Positions 1 to 10,046 of a stretch of 22,601 bases of DNA are shown piece after piece. Position 1 is the stretch's first letter. Each line of letters opens with the position of its first letter. The DNA is from Acanthaster planci (taxonomy: Eukaryota > Echinodermata > Asteroidea > Valvatida > Acanthasteridae): contig NW_019091365.1 in NCBI RefSeq assembly GCF_001949145.1, forward strand, positions 2,596,068-2,618,668. Direction: 5' to 3'. The translations under genes were made by a program, and so were the position numbers. A model generated the notes under the pieces. The model did not search any database, was not told the origin of the DNA, and saw only the letters and a program-made list of their open reading frames with translations.

Positions 1-950
1 TCACCCCCAAAAAGTGATTTTTCCGAAGTCTGATTGCAGCCATTTTTCAAGTTGCAACCCTCAACTTTCTCGGGCACTTAGGACCATTTTTCAATCGTAG
101 TTTTTAGCCCTTCTGCCCTCATATGAAAGCTCAAAGACCCAGGGAGTTGATCCTGACAACGATTTACACAATCTCACCATTTTGGGGGCCAAACAATCTC
201 CTTTTTCAAAAGATACTGTGGGGGCACTTTTAATGCTAATGAGCTGGTCAAAATTCTCACTTGAATTAGTGGTCTGCACCCATAAGTAGCCCGCCCTTAC
301 CATTTTTATTGAGGTCAGGGGCTCATGGGCAGGAAACCAGTTAGTTCACAATACAAATTGAGGGCGCCCTGCATTTCCACAGGCTGTCACAGTTGACATA
401 TGCGTGACAGCGAGGACGAGCATGAATTCTACCGAGAGAAATATACACCCTCCCCAAGGGGGGGGGGGACAAAAGTTAGCAGCTTCATTGTAGCTTCACC
501 CTTTACAGCGAATGGAGATAGCACAATGTAAAGAATGCGCAGCAAAGAGGGCTATTGCTACAACGCATAAAACTAAGATTCATATTAGAAACTAACATTT
601 GGCGTTACAACTTCCACGATGAAACCCAAGAGTGTCATGACAAATCTTTGATGAAATGATATGTTGCTTATATCATTTTGTTCTCTATATACGGAATTCA
701 CTGATTTTCGGTACTTAGCAGGTGACCCTTCAGTTTGTAGCATTAAAAGTACCAGATTTGTGACATTAATGACTCTGCACGTATGGGGTGCCACAGCCCA
801 TTCGGTAGCTCAAACCCATAATATGGGGAAAAGGCCATAAGAAGAGCAAAGTACCCACAGGTTTGCTAAAAGCCCATTCGCGAATGCCATTAATGCGGTG
901 TCCCCGTCACCCAGGCGCGCATTCCTCAGCTTGACTAGCGCATGATTTTG
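1..950. other. Non-coding flank, no gene recognised
   Basis: I see no convincing exon here. The first 300 bases are AT-rich with short reading frames that do not resemble a protein family. A run of 11 G lies at 458-468. The stretch may be an intron of the cNMP-domain gene to the right or intergenic DNA; the sequence does not decide. Confidence 0.5.
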
Positions 951-959
951 GTTAGCGCT

Positions 960-1120
960 CCCATTGGCTGATGAGGAAGCATTCAATGTGAATCTCCTGT
1001 CTCTTTTGTTCACCGGCATGGGGACACACGTATGTTCACCCCTTTCACTTATTTTGTGCGCATGCGCTAAAATTCGGCAAAGTCGAGGTCATTTTCTGTT
1101 GCTTGTTAAAATGGCGACGC
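960..1120 (+). promoter_or_regulatory. Promoter-like cluster: inverted CCAAT, NRF1-like and YY1-like sites
   Basis: Three motifs typical of TATA-less animal promoters lie within 160 bases. ATTGG (inverted CCAAT box) is at 963-967. TGCGCATGCGC, a close match to the NRF1 palindrome, is at 1057-1067. AAAATGGCG, a YY1-type element that also holds an ATG, is at 1108-1116. The ATG at 1111 opens only a 21-codon frame ending at 1176, with no good splice donor before the stop. It is unclear which transcript it would serve: the CNBD2-like exons begin 1.2 kb further right but already encode the middle of a domain. A divergent or alternative transcript is possible. Motif matches are by eye. Confidence 0.4.
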
Positions 1121-1179
1121 CAGCCAGCAAACGACCACACCAAAATCTATCTGCCGAGATCTTCCGCACTGTGTAGACG

Positions 1180-2098
1180 TTTGTTGAATTTATACCAGAG
1201 AAATATAATCAGGCTGCAGATTTTATTTTGTGATGTGTTTCTTGCTAATCAAAAGTGGCATTTGGGAGAAAATGGGGCGAAAGGTCTTTGTGTACGTTAC
1301 ATTTTTGAACGTAAAAAAGGGTATTTTAAACTCAAAAATTTGAATTGTTCTCCCGTTGGTCCACACATGCTGCATGTCCTGATAACTGAAAGATTGTTTG
1401 AAAAACGTTACCATGTTATGTTTAGCTACAGCGAATTGTCCTTTGTTAGTTTGATCAATTACAATTTTTGCTCTCTGTCGACCGGTCGGCCATGGTTTAC
1501 ATGTGCACATGTGCAAGTTCATGTACATGTACATGCACTCCATCAACGCACGTAACTGCTACGAACAAATGATTCTCGTGCAAGATATTCAATTCGCAAT
1601 AACTTGAAAGTACTACCGATGTTTTTATCAGGTCTTAATACACATGACACTTAATTCGTTTGTTTGGATAAACTGGAGAAGTTGTTTTAAATGGAAAAGA
1701 CCGTTGATGTATTTTCTTTCCAATCTGATCGTGTTTATTTTTTGTAAATATCACTTTTTCAAAATTTGTTTCAATTTTGTGCAACTGGGTTCATATAATA
1801 CGGTGGTTTAATGTTGTTTAATCCATTTTTAGTTATCAGGATATCTTCGTGCACTTTATTTGTTGGCGTTTTGTTAAATGATCTTCATCCGCAAAAAGAA
1901 ATGTCGGAACGATGTTCGACGTTGCCTGCCTCGAAGTGATCGATTACTTACGCGCTAGCTCTCAACTAAGCGGTGCACAACGGCATGGGAGTGAACATAC
2001 GTGGACACCGCAGTAGTGCCTGATTCCTGTCACCAGTCGGTCTGTACGACCATACGACAGAGAGATGATTTTCACAGGATAGGCACTGTGTGCTGCCA
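1180..2098. other. Non-coding stretch with alternating purine-pyrimidine tract
   Basis: No exon is recognised. A 150-codon open frame covers part of this stretch on the + strand but has no family resemblance and no coding-like composition. At about 1498-1538 there is an alternating CA/TG-rich tract with repeated ATGTACATG units, a low-complexity segment. Confidence 0.45.
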
Positions 2099-2100
2099 TA

Positions 2101-2256
2101 CGGGCGATTCACAATAGTGCGTCTCCAAGAGTCTGCAACGCGTTGACCAATTGCGCGCGAAATCTGTCGATCCAATGCACGTTTGGAAAGGGTCGACAGA
2201 CTACGCACGTTGTGGTTGGTCAACGCGCTGCAAACTCTTGAGTTGTGAAATGCCCG
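2101..2256. mobile_element. Fold-back MITE, copy 1 (TA-flanked)
   Basis: The element begins CGGGCGATTC and ends with the imperfect reverse complement ...GCCCG. It is bordered on both sides by TA (2099-2100 and 2257-2258), as expected for a Tc1/mariner-type target duplication. Terminal inverted repeats extend about 65 bases and include the pair CAAGAGTCTGCAACGCG / CGCGCTGCAAACTCTTG. There is no coding capacity. A second copy in opposite orientation lies at 5698-5865, which supports a dispersed family rather than a chance hairpin. Confidence 0.75.
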
Positions 2257-2372
2257 TATTTTATGGAAAGTAAGGCTGGGACTCATTGGTGAAACAGAGC
2301 GTTGCATGCTGCATTAAGTGAGCAATTACGTTGTAACAACAATATACCACCATACGTTATAATGTTTTTCAG

Positions 2373-5300
2373 GGACGGAAATGTGTTGATAAAAGACAGC
2401 CTGTTTTCGGACTGGATCTACATCATCAAATCGGTAAGTTGTATAAAATAGGCCAATAGGATGTGATCCCATAGAAATTCAAGTGATCGGTGACGAAGGG
2501 TTAAGATAATGATTTCCCCAGCACTTTTTCTCGGCTCACAGCAGTTCTTTATCACATTGGCGGACACGATGCGTAACGCAGGTGCGGGTTCGACAGCGTG
2601 TGAATTATTGGTAGTTTCTCTTCGCAACTGTAGTTGCGGAACCTTTTTTGTTGTTGCTTATTATACATCGTGTGGTATTTTGACAAAGAACATTAACTGA
2701 TTGCTTTCTCTCCGCAGATTTTTGTATGGGCAATTACTATAGATTGTTTCTGCTGGTATAGGCCACTGTCAATGCCATGTCAAGGGATGCAAATCCGTCA
2801 ATGAGAGGGCAAATTAAACTGCATCATGTGCCAAGTTCACGTGCAAGTAAATACAGGTCTCCTTCAGTGGCGTAACAGTGGGGGGTACGTCCCCCAGCTG
2901 AATCTAAAATATCCCCCGGATGCTGCCTCGCCATTTGAAATTTTGAAATGTACATATCCGGTGTACAGCCACAGCTCTTTCGGTGCCCCTTTTTAAGGAT
3001 GTGTTCACAGCCAGGGTTCCCCTCAGAAATTTCACCCTAGTAAAAGTCGTTGCTCGGTTCAATTTAACGAAAGTGTTGTCTTTTTGAACCGTCAGAAACG
3101 AGGTTCTTCGAGAAGTTGCTCTGCGGTGTGGGCTTGTATTCACAGCGCTGTAATTCATATCCAACTGCATGTACCGAACAGCACTTGTTTTTTTTCTATC
3201 AGGGGAGCTGCTCTGTGCTAAAAAAGTTGAAGAGGGTCTCGCCGTCCATCCCCAGCCGGCTCAAGCGGAAACCCTCAGCCGTGGTTTGGGGCAATAGCAC
3301 CGGTCATGATGGTAATCTTTTTCACAGGCAGGGGCCCCGTGGTCATAGAGCCAACAAGTTGAAAGTGTTACAGGGCCAAACCCCGCTGAAAACCAGTCAC
3401 ACACCGTGCGACATTTTGGCTTGTAACCTTCTGTTGTTCGGCAAATGTTTTCTTTTCAAGGTGAAACTCTGCCTTGCACTCCCTATGAAACTCGGCCACA
3501 TTAAGTCCAACGACACAAAATTGGAAAAAAAAATAGCTGGTGGCACTGGCAACAGTTTGCTAAATGTGTTTTCAAATTGAAAGATTTTGACCGTGAACTG
3601 CACGGCTGCGGTAATTAATTATGGTAAAGCATTATTATTGGTATTATTACAAATTATTATAAATGATGTTTATTCAAATTGAAAACATCCATCAGCACTC
3701 TTTTTCTGACTTTCAGCACTACCGTCCACAGCAGCCTGCACTACCGAGTTCGTCAACTCTTCCCCCAGCAAAAAGAAACAGAGACGGCACCGGCGCAACC
3801 ACACCTGGCCCGTGATCACTAGGCGGCCCGGTGGCATCAGGGACGGGCCCACACAAACGGCCGCTGACGACGCCGGGCTGAGGAGCCAACCCGCGGGCAG
3901 GGCGTCCCGGGGTATGGCGGACGGGTTTGCCAGAAGATCTCTACAGGGAAACTGCAAGGTGGGAAAAAGAATGGCTTGAGACTGATGTGAATTATGACAT
4001 GCAGTTGTAAACCTCTACTGGACAGTTTCTCCAGCTTGCACTGGCCTTGACCATTTTATTTTTGAGCATGGGAAGTGGGTATGACTCTAGCCTTTTGACA
4101 AGACCAATATCTTGACTGAGCTGGGCAAAGTCGTCCCGTGGAATGATTGGCGCACAAGCAAGAAACCGCGTGTATCATTTTGCTTCGCATCGTTGCTTCA
4201 GGCCAAATTCAGAGCCACCAATTTTGTTCATTATTGTCTTTGCTGCTCGGTAAAAATAACAAAATGTCACAAAAGCCTCGTCTTTCACAAGGATAGAATA
4301 GCACGCGAGTGGGGTAAGGTTGAGTAGGGGAAAGTGTGGATCCAGAACCATTTTTCTTGGGGGGGGGTAAAATTTGGTTGAGCAGATGAAACATTTTGAT
4401 TTTTTTTTCGTGTAGGCCTAACCTTTTAGGGCCTGCCTGAGGATTAAGGGATTTTGAGACTCTTTATAAGACTTTCCCCTTCTTTTTTTCTAAAGAAAGT
4501 CTTTGTTTGCTCCCTCTTTGTGGGAGGAGGGCGAATGGCCACCCGTTGGCCCCCGGATCCACTTTTGAGTAAGGAAAAGACCGAGCATTGTGCTGGTTTG
4601 CCGTTCTCTGTAATGAACAGTAAGCTTCACCGATCCTCAAATGAGTGACTTGCATAATCTACCCAAAATATATGAATACAGGATGGATCAGGATCCGCAC
4701 CCACTTTCATGCACACGTTACTTAGTTGTTTTCTGTTGTAGAGAGGTGTGTATTTGAAGACTTCTCGAGACGAATCTGGGGTTGCAGCCTCACCAAACGC
4801 CGGAAACAAGTCGCACGGAACGGAACAGAAATCAGACGGTATTATTTCCCTTGATGATAGAACATCTCGCTGAGAAACAATTTATGCGGAATGGTTCCTC
4901 AGTAGCATAAAATCCTAATCAATTCCTCCACTCTAACAAACTCCAGAAGACAATAGATAGCAACACATTACTGTTGATATCATTAAAGGTTTTGAGGTCA
5001 CCTGTTCCTTTTTCCCTCTGAGTGAACTATACGACAACCAAAAATTAATCTTAGGAAAAGAACACACGAACGTTTCTACAGCGAAAAGGCTCCACTTGCT
5101 GTTACGTATTTGTCATTGATGTAAGAATACGACCACACAATTTTCGGTAAAATGGTCGATTTAGAATTTTGATATTATTATGCACAGATAAAAATTTAGA
5201 GGAAGAGAGTAGACCGTTCGTCCAACGGCGGAGGGAATTCCATTCTGATCTTGACAACTCACGAACGGTTTGTCCAACTTTTTATTATTTTTTTTATCTT

Positions 5301-8300
5301 TTAATCTCTACAACATTTGGAATACAATTTTACCACACAAAGGTGTTACGTGTAATCTGCACATTCACCTTTGCATGCTATAAATCATCTCATTTCTCAC
5401 TAAACTGTCAGATGGGAATTAAATGTAAGTTTTGAGGAGCTTTTCTATAAATCTTTTACACCAACAGCCGGTCGAAAGGACGGAGGCCGACAGTGACCCT
5501 ATGTTCGTCGTCGTCCAAGTTCTTACAAAAGGAGCAGTTTTTGTAAGTCCGTATCAAAGATCTGATTAATTTTTTGATATACATGTATACAGTTTTCGTA
5601 AAATTGTCCAGTAATGCGAGAATCAATGTAGAAAAGGCTTATTGGCGCTGACCAGCCCCCCCTTAAGAAAATAATCACGATATTAATAAAGCCGATACGG
5701 GCAATTCGCAATAGTTCGCCTCCAAGAGTTTGCAACATGTTGGCCAATCACAACTCGCGAAATCTGTCGACCCTTTCCAAACGCGCATTTGTTCGACACA
5801 TTTCGCGCAACGGGATTCTACAGGGCGTTGCAAACTCTTGGAGGTGCACTATTGTGAATCGCCTGTGTTGTTTTCTCTTAATATATGATGTTCGCTGCAT
5901 TAAATTCAGGTTACTTACTATCAGTTGGTGGCAATGATTTTCTTTATGATTTTCTTTACGCTCGTGGCAGGGCCTGACCGGGGTTGTGTTCAGCGACCAG
6001 CCTAGCCTAAGCCTGGTCAGCAACGGAGCCGAATGCATCGTCATCAACAAGAAATTCTATCTAGAGCACGCCACGGAGGAAACGCTCAGAGGACTGAGGA
6101 GAGAGGTGAGCAAGTCTAATGGCAACGACGGTCACAAAGAATCCTAATAAAAAAAAAAAACAACAACAACAAAGACATGCGCAACGCTAGCGCCAGTTGG
6201 CGTACATAATTATAGAGCAAAAACGAAGACATGAAAAAAGCGCAAGCCTTGCGTAGCTGATGGCGTCAAAATTGGCAGAAGAGGCACTCTTTTGAGGACC
6301 ACATTTAGACGGACACTTACATTGTTTTCAATAATTCAAAGCCTTTTCTTCCCTATAAATTCAGAACACAGTTGGAATGCATATGAGTTGAGTGGGCAGG
6401 GGATGGGGGACAAACACAGGCACAAGTACAGCATCTGGCTTCCACCACCAACAGGGATCTCATACAGAACTGCAAACTGGAAAAATAACGCCAGACATAA
6501 ACAACAAAACGCTGCATTAATAACAATCACTAGGCCTACTGCAACAGCAAACATATCACTGACAAGATGAGCATAGAATCCATAGTAGTGGTCACGCATG
6601 CTCTACTGGTATATGAAATTTATTGCCAGCAATATAAATTATGTATGATACCAAATTCAGCTTGTTTCATGCGGTGGCTTTGGAGGGTGTTTTGGCAGGA
6701 GATTCGTTATTTTTGCATTGTATTTTCACTGGTTTTGCGTTTTTTTTCCTCCGTGATGAAACTGTCCACAGTTTGTCTTCCATGGTAGTAAATGGTGAAT
6801 TCCCCAGACAGTATGTGAGAATGGCAATTCTGTAGCGCCCGGGATCTGACTTTTCATTTATTGGCCAAACTATGAGAGAGAGGTTTGTGTCTTGGATGAG
6901 GGGGACTGTATCTTCAACGTGTTGTATGGATTTCACCGACAGCTTGAGTTCAAAATTGGCATTGCATTTTAAGAAAGTCCTTTTGTTTCATTTGAAATGT
7001 TCATCGGAATGAAGCCTTCCTTCAATTCAGGACTCCGATTTAACCGTGCATTGTCCACCAGACGCACAATGTTCTAACCATAATTCCTTGCGTAGGACCA
7101 TGAGCAGGAATCATCTTTAAATAAAAAAATTAATAAATAAAAAAAAATTCCTTTTTTACAGCTTTGGCTTATATGCATACCCTCCATATTGCCGAACAGC
7201 AGAAAGACGAATGGGTTTCTGTGTCTCGTCCACAACCATATTGCTGAATACTAATTCAGGACTTCATATAATGCATAGGTTTTTCAATTGCCAAAAATAT
7301 TCATTTTTTGTGCACGTTTAGCCGCATGTAGCTCTTGCAGTGTTTCTCCGTAAATCATAAGATACCGCATTGCAATTGTCAATAAATACCATTACAACGA
7401 TAAATTTGATTAGGTTGATAAGTTGATTAGGTTGATTCTCAGAATCAGGGTGATAGTTACAGCACAAACGGCAGGAGTTGGAAAATGACACATGATACGT
7501 CTAAAAATATTTTACGAAAATGTGTTTTTAATTTGACTTGTTTTGTAAAATATGCCAATCTAATTTGATGCGCACGGACAAAAATCATGACTTGCATCGC
7601 TGGCGAGAATCACAGTGCAGAAAAACGTGGCACATTTCAGCCGAAAATATTGCAGTCAATCCCTACTGTATGAGTGAAAAGGGTCCCTTTGAATGGTCGG
7701 TAAAAGTTGAAATAGGCTCAACCTCTGGCTGCCGATCATTGTGTGCACAACAAGCCAATGCACCAGTGGGATCTTGTCCCGTTTGCAGATCCTCATCCGT
7801 CCACAATGACATACATAAACCAGTTCCATGCGTACAAGATGGCGGACAAGATGGAGGAGCTCCGGACGTGAAGCCGTCACACGCGAACTCTGTATTACGA
7901 CAATATAAATTAATGATTACGGCATACATACTGACGGGGCGTGGATAACAGTGAACGCTTGTAATGCGTGTAGGCCTATATACTTTCGCAATTTTATGGA
8001 AATTAGCCCTTACTCTCCAAAAATAAATCAACACAAATAGGCCTATATACTTGTATATTGTCACAGTGTAATAATAAGCCGTCAGTTTTGTTGAGTCCAG
8101 AATAATTAGCAACCATCATAAGCCCCTTAAGAATCAGCGAGGTTAATTGAGGCATCGTGTAAATATACACATCCGGCCGCGTACACCTGGCAGCTCAAGG
8201 TGAACAGTTCCTCATCAGGGAAGTCGTTGAAACAACAGCTTCGAGAAGTTTGAGCGTGCAGCGCAAAAGACTGCGAGAGGCCTGTGACCTCAGAAGAGGC

Positions 8301-10046
8301 AATTCGCGGCGTTGAAGTGGGGAGAGAATTCAATGGAGAGGTAGGCGGGTTAATTGAGATGCTCTTGTGCGCTTCATTGTCCCGTTTGACTGGACGTACC
8401 TGACAAGGACACGTACGGTTTCCATAGAAGAACCATACGCTCTAATAAAAAACCACTCGATGGAATGCATTAATCACTCGTGATTCATAATGCTTGGTTA
8501 GTAATATTCAACGACAGAATAGGAAGGCAGCTTGGTTAACAAAACGACCCTTTGCTCGATTTAATTGATAAACCCCTCAAATTTACAAATTAAACAAAAA
8601 CGAAAGAAAGAAAAAAACCCAGTTCTGTGTTCAAGCAACAGCAAGGGGATTGCGACACGAATGTGACAGAAAATTCCAAACTGTCCAAACAGTTGAGCAA
8701 GAGCTCAAACGCGACAGCTTCAGTGATATTTAGCGGTATTTCCACCTCATTCCAAAAATGGAAAGAGAATAAAAGACGGCACAACAGGGAAAACACATCG
8801 GGAAACAGAGTATATTATCTGTACCCTTTGTAAGCATGAAGCCGTTCTGTTCAGAATCAACACTGGTGGTTGGACGTTTGCTGTTTCAGCGGAATTCCTT
8901 CGCCTCTGCCCGGTCGGTTTCATGCCGGCACGTGTCACCCACTTTGCAGGTCGTTCTGCCGCCAGCACCGTGCGAGTGCCGTACTTAACCGTGTGCTCGG
9001 AGCGTGCAGCGCGGTCGTTCCTCTGTATGAAGCAATGCATTACGGCTTTTTTTGTACGGGTGCCTGCATAAAATTTGTTTCTTCAATTCAGGAGGACATC
9101 TTTAGAGGGGACCATGCGATAGTCTGCCCCGTTTATCGACAATTTTTGATACCCAACATGTGCTCTACGGAGCATGCATAAATTAAAATTAAAGTTAAAT
9201 GAGCATGAAATTAAATGAACTCTGTTCACATTGATCTTCTCATGCTTCGTACTTTTGCACCTTTTGCTCATTTCAGGTGTACGTTTATCGTCGCATACGA
9301 TGCTTGTGTTGTGTTTCATGTCTTTCAATCTCTAACACCCTATCCGACCTGTAGTGTGGTGTCACTTCGGCTCTAACCACGCACGAGGCACACCGAGTTC
9401 CATGGAACCGAAACTAAACCCACAGTTTGAGTCTTCACCCAGTAATATATAACTTGTTCGTGCGCGTGTATGACGACATCACTTACCAGTCGGATTGATT
9501 AAAGCAAGATTCATACTTTGCGCGAAAGCGAACACAAACGCGAATTTGTCATGTCAGACGAAAATATCCGCGTTACGAAATCGTAAAGTTGAACACATGT
9601 CAACTCATGCGAACTTCGCTGCAAATGCTACATGGCGTCAAATTCGATTCTCGTCCGCATTCGCCTGCAGCACGGTGCACTGGCCTTAACAGGTATCACA
9701 GGTCCCGCGAGCGCAAACGATCGGCAAGGCACGTCATTTACGTCTTATGTCTGCACCCGCCTTTTTGTACAATACCATGCCTATTATGTCTGTGTCGCAC
9801 GGGCCATATCAGCTTCTAATTATGCACGCTCTAACTACGTTTAAATCTCCATGCCTCTCCCCTATTCCACCCCACCCCTCTCCGTAGGAGGTTCCATACC
9901 CGAGCGAGGAAGAGTTGCAGAGCAAGCTACAGCAGTATATGAACTGGAACGCATACCGGCATCACACCTTCTACACGACGCTGTACGAGAGCCGAGACCA
10001 CAAGACAGAGCGAGTGACAATCATGAAGCCAGTTTTGTTCCGGTAA
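2373..10046 (+). CDS. CNBD2: Cyclic nucleotide-binding domain protein, CNBD2-like (partial, 6 exons)
   Basis: Six exons join in phase: 2373-2433, 3203-3311, 3717-3958, 5468-5542, 5971-6105 and 9888-10046 (stop TAA 10044-10046; the last acceptor could also be 3 bases later). All have AG/GT borders. The product is the C-terminal part, about 260 residues, of a cNMP-binding-fold protein. Exon 1 gives the beta strand with DGNVLIKDSLFSDWIYIIKS, continued by GSCSVLKKLK. Exons 4-5 give VQVLTKGAVF-GLTGVVFSDQPSLSLVSN, where a phosphate-binding cassette would sit, then GAECIVINKKFYLEH. The tail is acidic then basic and ends KPVLFR. Between the two halves lies a roughly 120-residue basic, low-complexity insertion, mostly in the GC-rich third exon. 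The Glu and Arg that normally hold the cAMP phosphate and sugar are not at their places (FGL, PSL). CNBD2 (CRIS in mouse) is a cAMP-binding sperm protein; assignment is from remembered resemblance. N-terminal exons are missing. Confidence 0.65.
2434..3202 (+). other. Intron 1 of the CNBD2-like gene
   Basis: It starts with a strong GTAAGTTG donor and ends in a T-rich tract followed by CAG at 3200-3202. No repeat or exon is recognised inside it. Confidence 0.6.
3959..5467 (+). other. Intron 3 of the CNBD2-like gene, with a possible cassette exon
   Basis: A 1.5-kb intron by the phase-consistent joining of exons 3 and 4. At 4742-4838 there is an open stretch bordered by a T-rich tract plus TAG and by a GT, in phase with exon 3, but 97 bases long so its inclusion would shift the frame (see findings). 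Otherwise I see only T-rich and A-rich runs. Confidence 0.5.
5698..5865. mobile_element. Fold-back MITE, copy 2
   Basis: The left end CGGGCAATTCGCAATAG follows a TA at 5696-5697. The right end ATTGTGAATCGCCTG is its imperfect reverse complement and is followed by TG, a decayed TA. Read on the + strand this copy aligns with the reverse complement of the element at 2101-2256, including the central CTGTCGACCCTTTCCAAACG block. It sits in intron 4 of the CNBD2-like gene, about 105 bases before exon 5, and has no coding capacity. Confidence 0.75.
6106..9887 (+). other. Large intron 5 of the CNBD2-like gene
   Basis: This 3.8-kb intron joins two exons of compatible phase 0. It holds short A-rich runs (about 6146-6175 and 7120-7147), a 15-base direct repeat TAGGCCTATATACTT at 7971 and 8038, and an AAGATGGCGG motif at 7836-7845. 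Several open frames of 60-150 codons occur on both strands, but none has splice-compatible ends together with a recognisable protein family, so I call none of them a gene. Confidence 0.55.

Noticed and set aside
6336-6599. An 87-codon - strand frame with a hydrophobic stretch, perhaps a small membrane protein
   Set aside because: The hydrophobicity comes from AT-rich, T-biased sequence. There is no promoter, no family match, and it lies within an intron on the opposite strand.
7538-8112. Overlapping frames of 136 (+) and 149 (-) codons in the large intron
   Set aside because: Both strands are open by chance, neither shows a family motif or suitable splice signals, and they lie inside an intron defined by in-phase exons. 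The ATGGCGG at 7839 opens only ten codons.
8160-8345. A possible extra exon near 8180-8341 ending at GAG|GTAGGC
   Set aside because: The longest open frame stops before the donor, and exons 5 and 6 already join in phase without it.
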